A stretch of 31,226 bases of DNA, taken from contig CAYSJU010000023.1 in the NCBI GenBank assembly GCA_964431495.1, positions 1-31,226 on the forward strand, in the 5' to 3' direction. The position numbers were made by a program, and so were the translations under genes. The stretch comes from CAYSJU01 sp964431495. GTDB lineage: Bacteria > Omnitrophota > Gorgyraeia > Tantalellales > Tantalellaceae. Of this stretch, positions 8,187-16,466 are shown piece after piece (the first letter of the stretch is position 1; every line of letters begins with the position of its first letter). The notes beneath the pieces were generated by a model. That model made no database searches and was not told the origin of the DNA. It worked only from the letters and a program-made list of their open reading frames with translations.

Positions 8187-10054
8187 AATTTTGTCTTCTC
8201 CAGGTAGTCTATTACCTTTCTCACCTTATTGAGAACCTCTTCCGCTTCTTTCCCTCCGGGCACCGAAGAGGCATATCGCGCCATATCACAGCCCGCGAAG
8301 ACCTGACGTATCATCTCGAGCACTCTTTCCTCACATCCGGCCGGTCTGAGCCTGTCCTCGATTATCTCCGCCGTAACACTGCCGCCGGGTATGTTGAACT
8401 TGTTCCCCAGATACTCCTGTAAAGTCTTGAACACGGTATCATAAAACCGGATATTGTCTTTCTTTCTCAGATAGTTTCTGGCCTTTTTAATACCATTCCT
8501 CGCTGATCTCGGCGCCTTCAGAGTGCGGGCGTACCGCTTATCCGTCTTCAGTCTCTCTTCCTTCTTGTGCACGAAAAAGAGAGCAAGAAGCACTCCCAGC
8601 GGTACGATCTGTCCGCCCCAGAAAAGTGGGTTCCGGTAAAGAAGATCGCCTCTTCTCTGCAGATCACCGATACTCTCTTTTATGTGGAGTATATCCTCAC
8701 CGAACTCTTCCGGAGGATAGATCATCTCCCGCGCGCCGCCTATAGAGACCACTTTCACGCCTTTTTCTGATTCGGGCTGTTCCAGGACCTTTATGGACAC
8801 TGGTTTCATTTTCAGTGTCTTATACTTCTCTGTTTTCGGGTTAAAAAAACTGAAGGAGATCGCCGGGATCTCTTTTGCCTTTTCCGTCTTTGGAATGAGT
8901 ATCTGCTCATAGATCTTCCTGTTATCCTTCTTGGTGACCTGCGGCTCATAGACCTTGAAATCCTCTCCTGTCTTTATTTCAGGGGCGGTCACGGTATCCA
9001 TATTACCGGTGCCCGCGATTATCATGCGGACCGTGATCGGGTCGCCTACCTTGACCTTCCTTGGCTCAATATGCGTCTCCATCCTGAAATCACCGACCGC
9101 TCCCTTGAAATCCAGGGGTTTATCCTCCTCCGGGAACGGCAAAATGTTCATCTCAACAGGATTTGATTCAAGCTCCAGGGGATACGTCTCATACCTCCTG
9201 AAAATATCTGAAAAAAATTCATCGTCATCAAACGCGCTGCTTCTGAAAAAGGATGAACGCCTCCTTGGCTGTTTCCTCACGACGACCTTGCAGGTCAGAC
9301 TCGCCGGCCCCAGGGAATAACTTCCTTCTTTTATCCCAAACAGCTCCCTCCTGAAAACCAGCACATTGTATCGCATGTCCTTGTGGATCTCTTCGCGTTT
9401 TATGGGCTCTTCCCACGCCCCGGCTGAAAAACCTTCATGCTCAAACACGGGATACTCAATATCCCTGAGTCCCATATTGTAAACATACAGCTTCATGGTA
9501 ATTGGAACGATTTCATTTATATACACTCTTCGCTTCGGGACCTCGATCCTCAGTAAGACCTGGTCCCCCTTATAAGGTTTTTTCGCCGGGTTGATCTTGG
9601 AAGATGGCGTGGGTTTGTAGCCGGAAGGAGGCGAAACAGCCGGCCCCGCTCCCGCCACACTGGCAGAAGTACCGACGGAAAGCGTGACAGGAGCCGCGGA
9701 ATAAGTCTGGCCCCTGTATTCGGCAAAGAACGGGCCCATCTTGTAGTTTCCTTCCTTTAATGGAAGAAGCAGATATGTATGGGTGATGGACCTTGAAACT
9801 TTCCCGTTGACGACCGTCATCTGGGTAGCCGGCCCCACGTACTTTATCTGCAGCCCGTCTATTTTCGGCATATCCGGCCGCGCTATATCCTGTCCGCCGT
9901 AAAAAATCACGTTAAGATAGACCGGATTCCCCGTGGATACGTGGTTCATCTCCAGGGTCGCTTCAAGCCTCTCATCCTGGGCCAATGCGGAAGCCGCTAT
10001 GAGAGTTGTGATTAATACTAATATTAATGCAGTTTTTTTGATCATCCCTGCCAT
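8183..10054 (-). CDS. batD: BatD family membrane protein
   Basis: A 623-residue protein with a cleavable signal peptide ending near ASALAQ. A long periplasmic region of repeated beta-sandwich (Ig-like) domains runs over about 25-480; it includes LEATLEMNHVSTGNPVYLNV and the strongly charged RKQPRRRSSFFRSSAFDDDEFFSDIF stretch. One transmembrane helix lies at about 483-503 (GGQIVPLGVLLALFFVHKK), followed by a cytoplasmic helical domain (about 510-623). That helical domain resembles the C-terminus of the protein encoded at 13451-14365; both share a CDM[AV][RK][FY]A segment. The start ATG shares one base with the batC TAA stop. BatD is thought to scaffold BatA/BatB in the envelope, but its exact role is not established. 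Confidence 0.92.
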   Translation of the reverse strand: MAGMIKKTALILVLITTLIAASALAQDERLEATLEMNHVSTGNPVYLNVIFYGGQDIARPDMPKIDGLQIKYVGPATQMTVVNGKVSRSITHTYLLLPLKEGNYKMGPFFAEYRGQTYSAAPVTLSVGTSASVAGAGPAVSPPSGYKPTPSSKINPAKKPYKGDQVLLRIEVPKRRVYINEIVPITMKLYVYNMGLRDIEYPVFEHEGFSAGAWEEPIKREEIHKDMRYNVLVFRRELFGIKEGSYSLGPASLTCKVVVRKQPRRRSSFFRSSAFDDDEFFSDIFRRYETYPLELESNPVEMNILPFPEEDKPLDFKGAVGDFRMETHIEPRKVKVGDPITVRMIIAGTGNMDTVTAPEIKTGEDFKVYEPQVTKKDNRKIYEQILIPKTEKAKEIPAISFSFFNPKTEKYKTLKMKPVSIKVLEQPESEKGVKVVSIGGAREMIYPPEEFGEDILHIKESIGDLQRRGDLLYRNPLFWGGQIVPLGVLLALFFVHKKEERLKTDKRYARTLKAPRSARNGIKKARNYLRKKDNIRFYDTVFKTLQEYLGNKFNIPGGSVTAEIIEDRLRPAGCEERVLEMIRQVFAGCDMARYASSVPGGKEAEEVLNKVRKVIDYLEKTKL

Positions 10055-11430
10055 TACCAGTTCCTGAGGACCTTGGGCCGGCCGGCCGCTCTCTTTTTCC
10101 TCATCTCTGCCCGCATCGCGGCTTCTTCCTCCTCCTGTCCCCTTAACATCATGTCTGCCTCTTGTTCCGTCATCCCGCCGTCAAGCCCTTCCATTGTATC
10201 AGGTTTTGGCGCCCCTGAAAATCCCTTTTCCTCTTCTTGCCCGGGACGCTGTTCTTTTTTCTGCTGCTCCTTCTCTCGCTGCTCCTTCTCGTTTTGTTGC
10301 TGCTGTTGCTCTTNNNNNNNNNNNNNNNNNNNNNNNNNNNNNNNNNNNNNNNNNNNNNNNNNNNNNNNNNNNNNNNNNNNNNNNNNNNNNNNNNNNNNNN
10401 NNNNNNNNNNNNNGCTCTTTTTGATCCTTTTCTTTTTGTCCCTGCTCCTTTTGCTGCTGTTGCTGCTGTTGTTCTTTCTTTTGCTGTTCCTTTTGCTCCT
10501 TCTCGTTTTGTTGCTGCTGCTGTTTCTCTTGCTCTTTTTGATCCTTTTCTTTTTGTCCCTGCTCCTTTTGCTGCTGTTGCTGCTGCTGTTGCTGTTTCTC
10601 CTGTTCCTTTTTCTCCTGTTCTTTCTGCTGCTGTTGCTGCTGCTTTTTTTGATCCTTTTCTTTTTGTTCCTGCTCCTTTTGCTGCTGTTGTTGCTGTTGC
10701 TGCTGTTGNNNNNNNNNNNNNNNNNNNNNNNNNNNNNNNNNNNNNNNNNNNNNNNNNNNNNNNNNNNNNNNNNNNNNNNNNNNNNNNNNNNNNNNNNNNN
10801 NNNNNNNNCCTTTTCTTTTTGTTCCTGCTCCTTTTGCTGCTGTTGTTGCTGTTGCTGCTGTTGCTGCTGTTGTTGCTGTTGTTGCTGTTGCTGCTGTTGC
10901 TGTGGTTGCTGTTGCTGCTCTTTTTCAAGGTCGCGGATTTTCTTGAGCGTAAACTCATAATTATACTTCGCGTCAATATCCTCAGGGGAAAGTTCTATCG
11001 CCTTCCTGTACAGCTCTGCCGCCTCTTTATAACTGCCTATAGCGGACTTCGGATCTGATCTTTCCTGTCCTTCTCCCAGCCGAAATTTACTGCTGCCCGC
11101 GTTATACGCGGACTTCTCTTCTGCCTGTCCCTCTTCCGTACCAAACACCTTCATAAATGAGTCAAAAGCTCTTTTAAAATCCTTGCTGCGATAAAGAGCT
11201 GATGCGCGGTTATACTGTATCACAAGTTCGTCGGGCTTTTCCGAAAGGGCCTTATCATATTGCACGAGAGCTTCTTCGTATTTATCCTCCCCGTACAGCT
11301 TGTCGCCTTTTTTTACCATGCCCGCAACGGACGCGACAGCTGACGGCGCCAGGCAAGACAAAGAAAAAAACATGGCAACACCGAACGATCCGTATCTTAA
11401 CAGCATTTTATTTATATATTTACCTTCCAT
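10054..11430 (-). CDS. batC: BatC: TPR protein with a long Gln/Lys/Glu tract (two assembly gaps inside)
   Basis: The N-terminus is a signal peptide (LLRYGSFGVAMFFSLSCLAPSAVAS). TPR units follow (YGEDKYEEALVQYDKALSEKPDELVIQYNRASALY and YRKAIELSPEDIDAKYNYEFTLKKI), and then a very long tract of Gln, Lys, Glu and some Asp, predicted to be coiled coil or disordered. The C-terminus (EADMMLRGQEEEEAAMRAEM to RPKVLRNW) is typical of BatC. Two runs of 100 N interrupt the tract. The segment between them is in the Gln frame only if neither gap is really 100 bases, so true length and continuity are unknown. I chose the ATG at 11430, which overlaps batB by 19 bases; the ATG at 11406, just after the batB stop, is also possible. 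Neither has a strong Shine-Dalgarno sequence. Confidence 0.85.
   Translation of the reverse strand: MEGKYINKMLLRYGSFGVAMFFSLSCLAPSAVASVAGMVKKGDKLYGEDKYEEALVQYDKALSEKPDELVIQYNRASALYRSKDFKRAFDSFMKVFGTEEGQAEEKSAYNAGSSKFRLGEGQERSDPKSAIGSYKEAAELYRKAIELSPEDIDAKYNYEFTLKKIRDLEKEQQQQPQQQQQQQQQQQQQQQQQQQQQQQKEQEQKEKXXXXXXXXXXXXXXXXXXXXXXXXXXXXXXXXXXNSSNSNNSSKRSRNKKKRIKKSSSNSSRKNRRKRNRRNSNSSSNSSKRSRDKKKRIKKSKRNSSSNKTRRSKRNSKRKNNSSNSSKRSRDKKKRIKKSXXXXXXXXXXXXXXXXXXXXXXXXXXXXXXXXXXEQQQQQNEKEQREKEQQKKEQRPGQEEEKGFSGAPKPDTMEGLDGGMTEQEADMMLRGQEEEEAAMRAEMRKKRAAGRPKVLRNW
10314..10413. other. Assembly gap (100 N)
   Basis: Exactly 100 N, a conventional placeholder. Keeping the Gln/Glu frame on both sides requires a true length divisible by 3, which 100 is not. 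Confidence 0.97.
10709..10808. other. Assembly gap (100 N)
   Basis: Exactly 100 N. Frame continuity of batC requires a true length that leaves remainder 2 on division by 3; 100 leaves remainder 1. The real insert is probably further Gln/Lys/Glu repeat. Confidence 0.97.
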
Positions 11431-12449
11431 CTTACTCTTTTTGCTCTTTTTTTCCTGCGCCGTTCTTTCACCAGCGGCTCGATAAAGAGAAGGATCATGG
11501 CTATCCACAGGGGCAGCTGGAACTTCTCCTTGTATCGCTTCTCCATCCTGCTCTTAAACTCCTCTTTTTCAAGCCTTGAAAGTTTCTGGTCATATATGAG
11601 GTCCAGCCCGAGTTCCGCGCCCGTTGACCTTACGTATATCCCCCCGGTATCCAGGGCGATCTTCTGCAGCATCTTTTCATCGAGCCTGGTCTTGACCACG
11701 TTCCCCTCGGTATCCTTGAGAAATATTATCTTCCCCTTCCCGCTCTTTATAGGGATGATCTCACCTTCGGATGTCCCTATCCCCACGCAGAATATCGTTA
11801 TCCCCTCGGATTTTGCAATGGCAATGGCCCTGTCAACGCCTCCTTCCAGGTCCTCGCCGTCAGTTATTATTATAAGGATCTTGTGTTTTTTCTTTCCGCC
11901 TTCATAGCTCTTGATAGCGGTATAGATGGCCTCTGACAGGGACGTGCCGCCCACCGGTATCGAGTCCACGTGAACATCCTCAAGCGAAAGCAAAAAACCG
12001 CTGTAATCCACCGTCAAAGGGCACTGGAGAAACGCCGTTCCCGAAAAGGCGATCAACCCTATCCTGTCGCCTTTTAATTTCTTCACCAGGTCCCTTATGG
12101 CCAGCTTTGCGCGATCCAGTCTGTTCGGGAGCACGTCTTCGGCCAGCATACTGTTTGATGTGTCAAGGGCGATAAGTATATCCAGCCCCTGGCGCTTTAC
12201 TTCCTGCCAGCTGAACCCCCACTGCGGCCGGATAAACGCGATAAGGATGCACAATGTAGCGGCCACGATCATGAAGGCCCTTATATTCTTCCTCCCGGCG
12301 TTGAAAGACCTCGCGACCTCTTTGAGAAGCGCGGCTTGAGCAAAACGCTCAAAGGTCTTCTTCCTGTTCCTGGCGGACCGTATATAGAAAAGCGCTATCA
12401 TGGGGAAAAGCCACAGTAATCCTGCCATGTATAACGCCCCGAACTTCAT
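11412..12449 (-). CDS. batB: BatB: membrane-anchored VWA domain protein
   Basis: A 345-residue protein with N-terminal hydrophobic segments (about 5-23 and 57-73), a von Willebrand factor A domain (about 90-280) and a C-terminal membrane helix (about 313-328). The metal-ion-dependent adhesion site is complete: DTSNS (D96, S98, S100), T169 in GGTSLSEA and D197 in ITDGEDLEGG. Such sites bind a divalent metal and a partner carboxylate. The protein is a paralogue of BatA, encoded immediately upstream. Its ATG directly follows the batA TAG, so translation is likely coupled. MoxR AAA+ ATPases are believed to act on such VWA proteins as substrates or partners. Confidence 0.95.
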   Translation of the reverse strand: MKFGALYMAGLLWLFPMIALFYIRSARNRKKTFERFAQAALLKEVARSFNAGRKNIRAFMIVAATLCILIAFIRPQWGFSWQEVKRQGLDILIALDTSNSMLAEDVLPNRLDRAKLAIRDLVKKLKGDRIGLIAFSGTAFLQCPLTVDYSGFLLSLEDVHVDSIPVGGTSLSEAIYTAIKSYEGGKKKHKILIIITDGEDLEGGVDRAIAIAKSEGITIFCVGIGTSEGEIIPIKSGKGKIIFLKDTEGNVVKTRLDEKMLQKIALDTGGIYVRSTGAELGLDLIYDQKLSRLEKEEFKSRMEKRYKEKFQLPLWIAMILLFIEPLVKERRRKKRAKRVRWKVNI

Positions 12450-13451
12450 CTAGGGTATCCTCCTCAAGATGGTATTGGACAGTATGATCTCAAGAACGAG
12501 CAGAAATAACGCCGGGAAAAGAAAAAAACTGAACAGTTCCTCATAATAGTTATACCCGACCTCTTCTATTTTGGTCTTTTCCAGCTTGTCTATTTCCTTG
12601 TAAATATCCCATAAAGACTGCGTGTCAGTGGCCCTGAAATACATGCCGCCCGTTGTGTCGGCTATCCTCTTTAAAAGTTCCTCGTCTATTTCTATCTCTA
12701 CAGGCTGTAACACAGTATCACCGAACCTGTCTTTCACCGGGTAAGGGGCAAGCCCTTTTGTGCCGGCGCCGATAGTATATATTTTCACTCCAAGGGCTTT
12801 TGCCGCTTCCGCCGCTGAAACAGGGGAGATCTTTCCGGCGTTATTCCGGCCGTCCGTCAAAAGTATTATCACCTTATCTTTCGCCTCGGTATCCTTTAAC
12901 CTGTTGAGCGAGGCGCTTATCGCGGACCCTATGGCCGTGCCATCCTCTATCATCCCTATCTTGACCCTCTCGATGTTCCTTTCCAGCCAGTCATGGTCAA
13001 GGGTAAGCGGGCAGATGGTATAAGACAGGGCGGAAAAGGCCACCATGCCTATTCTGTCATTGGGCCTGTTCTTGATGAACTCCTCCACGACGACCTTGAC
13101 CACCTCGAGGCGGTTAAAACGCCTTCCGCCCATCTCAAAATCCATTGCTCGCATGCTCCCGGAAGTGTCAATAGTGAGAACTATATCCACTCCCTCCACG
13201 AATATTTTCGTCTCTTCGAGCGGGAGCTGGGGCCTGGCTGTCGCGAGTACAAGGAACATCAGGCACAACCCGCGCACATATATCATGTTATTGCTCAAGA
13301 TCAGCCGCAGGGACGGCCTCAGCCTTTTCACCAGCTCCTTATTTGAAAAGCGGAACGACGCGTGTATCCCATCCTCGAACTTCTTAGCCGCGTAGACTAG
13401 CAGCGGGATGAAAATGATAAAAACAAAAGCCCATGGATTGGCAAAACGCAT
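12450..13451 (-). CDS. batA: BatA: membrane-anchored VWA domain protein
   Basis: A 333-residue protein with hydrophobic segments near the N-terminus (about 7-22 and 56-72), a VWA domain (about 88-290) and a C-terminal transmembrane helix (about 307-326). The metal site is intact: DTSGS (D95, S97, S99), T172 in EDGTAIGSA and D200 in LLTDGRNNAG. It shares architecture with BatB, and the two probably form a complex in the inner membrane facing the periplasm. The start ATG overlaps the upstream stop codon (TGATG), which indicates translational coupling within the moxR-bat operon. Confidence 0.95.
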   Translation of the reverse strand: MRFANPWAFVFIIFIPLLVYAAKKFEDGIHASFRFSNKELVKRLRPSLRLILSNNMIYVRGLCLMFLVLATARPQLPLEETKIFVEGVDIVLTIDTSGSMRAMDFEMGGRRFNRLEVVKVVVEEFIKNRPNDRIGMVAFSALSYTICPLTLDHDWLERNIERVKIGMIEDGTAIGSAISASLNRLKDTEAKDKVIILLTDGRNNAGKISPVSAAEAAKALGVKIYTIGAGTKGLAPYPVKDRFGDTVLQPVEIEIDEELLKRIADTTGGMYFRATDTQSLWDIYKEIDKLEKTKIEEVGYNYYEELFSFFLFPALFLLVLEIILSNTILRRIP

Positions 13452-14365
13452 CAGTCTTCCGTCTCCTCTTGCTCGCGTTTAGTCTGGTCAACAAGACCTT
13501 CGGCCGCGCGGAAACTGTCAAGTATCTCTATTGGCGTGGGCCCGTATTTAGCGAACTTGACCATGTCGCAATGAGTGAGGAACCTCTTTAAGAGTTTCCT
13601 GTGCTCGTCTTTTAAGTCCCGCGACGTCTTGACAAAATTCAGGAATTCCTCCGTGGTCATCTCCGGAGCCCTGTAAGAAAACCTGTTCTCAAGGTAATGT
13701 CTCGTGATATCCGAAAGGCATATATAATATTCCTTTACCTTTCCATGGCCGGGCAGGTCCATCTCCTTAAGTTCCTCCAGTTCTTCATGCGCTATTTCGT
13801 ACGCGGATCTGAACTTAACCTCTTCGGCGAGGATCTTTCTTCTCCTTACGCGCCACCATACCAAGGCCACAAGCGCCGCGACGGCGATCACAAGAATAAT
13901 GATACCCGTTATCAGCACCCCGCCGGCCCCAAAAACGAGCAGCCCCTTTATATCCCTTACATCGGTGTCCTTACCGGTTAAAAGACTTTTAACGTCTATC
14001 GGGAACTGCCGACTCGTAATCGCTTTCCAGTCCGTCTCATCAGGCGATCTGTACTGGACCTTTACGGGCGGGATGACATGCAGACCCGTGGTATATATGC
14101 CCAGCACATATACCCTTCCGGGGGGCTGTCCGGATTTCAATGGATAAGATTCGATGAAAGAAAAATCACCCGGATCCTCCGGCGCGTCGGAAAAATAGAC
14201 CTCCATGCCTTTTGTGTTCACGGCCGTAACGCTGAGGTTTACCCTGTCGCCGAACACGTATTCTTCTTTATCCAGACTGACCGTTGCTTCTACTTTCTTG
14301 TCTTCGGCCATGGCTGAAGAACATATAACCGCAAGTACTGATAGAATTAGTAATACTCTTTTCAA
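13451..14365 (-). CDS. Bat-operon membrane protein with BatD-like cytoplasmic domain
   Basis: A 304-residue protein with a signal peptide (ends near SSAMAE), a beta-rich periplasmic domain (about 22-140; VEATVSLDKEEYVFGDRVNLSV recalls BatD-type Ig-like modules), one transmembrane helix (about 147-170), a basic stop-transfer segment RVRRRK and a cytoplasmic helical domain (about 180-295). The last domain (YYICLSDITRHYLENRFSYRAPEMTTEEF to HCDMVKFAKYGPTP) aligns by eye with the C-terminus of BatD. The position between a DUF58 gene and batA is where DUF4381-type proteins are often found. The start codon is TTG at 14365; AAGGA seven bases upstream supports it, and I see no better start. It is probably a scaffold subunit, but the function is not known. 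Confidence 0.82.
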   Translation of the reverse strand: MKRVLLILSVLAVICSSAMAEDKKVEATVSLDKEEYVFGDRVNLSVTAVNTKGMEVYFSDAPEDPGDFSFIESYPLKSGQPPGRVYVLGIYTTGLHVIPPVKVQYRSPDETDWKAITSRQFPIDVKSLLTGKDTDVRDIKGLLVFGAGGVLITGIIILVIAVAALVALVWWRVRRRKILAEEVKFRSAYEIAHEELEELKEMDLPGHGKVKEYYICLSDITRHYLENRFSYRAPEMTTEEFLNFVKTSRDLKDEHRKLLKRFLTHCDMVKFAKYGPTPIEILDSFRAAEGLVDQTKREQEETED

Positions 14366-14397
14366 TTACAGTCCTTTTTAAATTCCATTTCCAAAGA

Positions 14398-14430
14398 GTC
14401 CATCGACTATCGGCCATTGACTATTGACTT
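14398..14430 (-). repeat. Simple degenerate tandem repeat between the DUF58 gene and the BatD-like gene
   Basis: On the minus strand the spacer reads AGTCAATAGTCAATGG followed by CCGATAGTCGATGG, that is, four degenerate copies of a 7-9 base unit (AGTC[AG]AT). The rest of the 86-bp spacer holds only the Shine-Dalgarno sequence of the gene at 13451-14365. This is the longest internal gap in the bat operon. Confidence 0.6.
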
Positions 14431-14451
14431 AACTTTTATATCCTCCTTCAC

Positions 14452-15336
14452 CTACCGGCGGGCAAGCCGCTTTTCCCTCATCCTGAAAAACCTTATCAGC
14501 GGATCGACATACGACTCATCGGTCCGTATAGTGATCTTATCCACGTTCACTGAGCGGAACAAATTTTCGCGCTGACGAGCCTTCTTCTCTGATTGAAGTT
14601 TATAATGCCTCCGGGTAGCCGCGCCTGATGTATCGATCATGAACGGCATACCGGTCTCGGAATCATGTATCTTGATCAACCCCGCATTCGGCAGCTCGAT
14701 CTCGGCGGGATCAACAACGCTGACCGCGATCACGTCATGCCTTTTATTTGTCACTGACAGTATCTTTTTAAAATCCGGGGCGATAAAATCAGACACGACA
14801 AAAGCGATGGTCCGGCGCCTCGTGACGCGGTTAAAATGTTCAAGTGCGTTGTTTATGTCGGTCATCCGCCCCCGCGGCCTGTTATAGAGCGCTTCGCGGA
14901 TAACGCGTAAAACGTGCTTCGCGCCTTTTCTGGGTGGTATGAACTTTTCCACATGATCAGTAAAGGTCAGCATTCCGACCTTGTCATTGTTCTTGATGGC
15001 GGAAAAAGCGATCACTGAACAAAATTCGGCGGCCAGATCGCTTTTAATGCGGTTCCGCGTACCGAACCGGCATGACATGGACACGTCCAGAAGTATCATT
15101 ATGGTCAATTCCCTCTCTTCGACGAACTTCTTGACGAAGGGATGGCCCATGCGCGCCGTGACGTTCCAGTCGATGGACCGTATCTCGTCACCCGGCAGGT
15201 ACTCGCGAACCTCGTGGAACTCCATGCCTGCGCCCTTAAAAACGCTCTGGTATTGCCCCGCGAACACGTCCGTTACCTTGCGCGAAGTCGTGATCTCTAT
15301 CCTTCTTACTTTTCTTATTATCTCTTTAGGGATCAT
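14452..15336 (-). CDS. DUF58 family protein (VWA-like fold) of the MoxR/Bat system
   Basis: A 294-residue soluble-looking protein with no signal peptide. The DUF58 signature is at about 35-62: GAGMEFHEVREYLPGD then IRSIDWNVTARM. A VWA-like DxSxS motif follows in LLDVSMSC (D84, S86, S88), with later elements GRMTDINNAL and VVSDF. In known moxR operons the DUF58 gene regularly follows moxR, and the protein is thought to be a partner or adaptor of the ATPase. The ATG is 2 bp after the moxR stop, so the two proteins are probably made in similar amounts. Confidence 0.94.
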   Translation of the reverse strand: MIPKEIIRKVRRIEITTSRKVTDVFAGQYQSVFKGAGMEFHEVREYLPGDEIRSIDWNVTARMGHPFVKKFVEERELTIMILLDVSMSCRFGTRNRIKSDLAAEFCSVIAFSAIKNNDKVGMLTFTDHVEKFIPPRKGAKHVLRVIREALYNRPRGRMTDINNALEHFNRVTRRRTIAFVVSDFIAPDFKKILSVTNKRHDVIAVSVVDPAEIELPNAGLIKIHDSETGMPFMIDTSGAATRRHYKLQSEKKARQRENLFRSVNVDKITIRTDESYVDPLIRFFRMREKRLARR

Positions 15337-15338
15337 CT

Positions 15339-16331
15339 CTATGGGACCTCGACTTCCTCGAATATCCTTCTAACGATATCTTCGGATGTCTTATCTTCAG
15401 CTTCCGCCTCATAGCTCGGGATGATCCTGTGGCGCAGCACATCGGCGCCTATTGACTTCACATCCTGCGGCGTGACATAACCGCGGCGCTGGATGAACGC
15501 GTACGCTTTGGCAGCAAGGGTAAGGTATATACTGGCTCGCGGCGAAGCTCCGTATTCTATCAATCCATCAAGGTCCTTGAGCCCGTAGTTCGCTGGTTCT
15601 CTTGAAGCAAAGACTATGTCTATGATGTATTTTTCGAGCTTCTCGTCCATGTATATCTCGTTCACTATCTTCCGCGCCTTAAGGATCTTGTCCGGAGACA
15701 CTACCGCGGATACATCTATCACCTTATCCGTGAAAGCCATGCGTTTAAGTATCTTGTGTTCTTCGTCCTTGGAAGGATATCCGATGTTCACTTTCAGCAT
15801 AAAACGGTCCACCTGCGCCTCGGGCAGAGGATAGGTGCCCTCCTGTTCGATCGGGTTCTGCGTGGCAAGCACGAGAAAAGGCTCATCCAGCTTGAACGTG
15901 TTCTCTCCTATGGTCACCTGCTTTTCCTGCATGGCTTCCAGGAGCGCGCTCTGCACCTTTGCCGGGGCCCTGTTTATCTCATCAGCAAGGATGATATGGG
16001 AAAATATCGGCCCTTTCTTTGTGGTAAAATCGCCGTCTTTTGGATTATAGACCAGTGTCCCGATCAGGTCCGCGGGCAAAAGGTCAGGCGTGAACTGCAG
16101 CCTCTGGAAATCTGTGCTGATCGCTGCCGAAAGAACCCTGACCGACATGGTCTTTGCCAGGCCCGGGACGCCTTCAATAAGAATATGGCCGTTGGCCAAA
16201 AGACCTACCAGAAGGCGTTCGACAAGATAGTCCTGCCCGACTATCACCTTCCGTATCTCGGATAACAGGTCATCTATGAACACGCTTTCTTTCTGGACTT
16301 TCTGGTTTATAGCGGTTATACCGTTGGACAT
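15339..16331 (-). CDS. moxR: MoxR-family AAA+ ATPase
   Basis: A 330-residue cytosolic AAA+ ATPase. Walker A is GVPGLAKT (54-61) and Walker B is IILADE (D117, E118), followed by INRAPAKVQSALLEAMQE, diagnostic for MoxR. Sensor 1 lies in LATQNPIEQEGTYPLPEAQVDRF. The lid domain contains YGASPRASIYL and ends with VTPQDVKSIGADVLRHRI. MoxR proteins act as chaperone-like remodelling ATPases for VWA-domain partners, and three such genes (DUF58, batA, batB) follow. The start is well supported by AAGGAGGT eight bases upstream. It is the first gene of the unit, and a good promoter lies about 50 bp upstream. Confidence 0.97.
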   Translation of the reverse strand: MSNGITAINQKVQKESVFIDDLLSEIRKVIVGQDYLVERLLVGLLANGHILIEGVPGLAKTMSVRVLSAAISTDFQRLQFTPDLLPADLIGTLVYNPKDGDFTTKKGPIFSHIILADEINRAPAKVQSALLEAMQEKQVTIGENTFKLDEPFLVLATQNPIEQEGTYPLPEAQVDRFMLKVNIGYPSKDEEHKILKRMAFTDKVIDVSAVVSPDKILKARKIVNEIYMDEKLEKYIIDIVFASREPANYGLKDLDGLIEYGASPRASIYLTLAAKAYAFIQRRGYVTPQDVKSIGADVLRHRIIPSYEAEAEDKTSEDIVRRIFEEVEVP

Positions 16332-16381
16332 ACTTATACCTCCTTATTTAATTTATGGTGAAAACAAGATTAATATCAAAT

Positions 16382-16410
16382 AGTATACAATAAGGACTTC
16401 AGGTTTTCAA
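16382..16410 (-). promoter_or_regulatory. Predicted sigma70-type promoter of the moxR-bat operon
   Basis: On the minus strand: -35 TTGAAA (16405-16410), a 17-bp spacer and -10 TATACT (16382-16387). Transcription would begin near 16375, giving a leader of about 45 bases with the moxR Shine-Dalgarno sequence (AAGGAGGT). No other strong promoter was seen before metH, so this one may drive some 9-12 kb. Confidence 0.75.
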
Positions 16411-16423
16411 GGCGGGAAAATAA

Positions 16424-16466
16424 GGGGGAACCTGTCCCCATAGTTTAAACCAAGCCCACTATGGGG
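16424..16466. repeat. Palindromic sequences at the left edge of the decayed spacer
   Basis: GGGGGAACCTGTCCCC (16424-16439) is an imperfect palindrome. It overlaps an 8-bp inverted repeat, CCCCATAG (16436-16443) and CTATGGGG (16459-16466), with a 15-base loop. The latter could form a small hairpin. The sequence style resembles REP-like elements. Confidence 0.6.

Larger units (their letters stand above)
10255..10923 (-). repeat. Low-complexity CAG/CAA/GAG/AAG repeat tract in batC
   Basis: On the coding strand this is a run of Gln codons (mixed CAG and CAA) with recurring modules. One module encodes KEQGQKEKDQKE followed by a Gln run, and it appears at least three times in the visible sequence; the DNA core is TTTTGATCCTTTTC on the plus strand at about 10418, 10537 and 10648. 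The mixed codons suggest selection on protein composition, whereas the near-identical modules suggest recent unequal duplication. Confidence 0.9.

Noticed and set aside
10255..10923. Repeats resembling a CRISPR array
   Set aside because: Units are trinucleotide-based Gln/Glu/Lys codons in the batC frame, with no constant repeat and unique spacers and no cas genes.
10170..10976. Alternative Ser/Asn/Thr/Ala-rich frames across the batC tract
   Set aside because: These are out-of-frame readings of the CAG/CAA repeat. Flanking BatC domains fix the Gln frame.
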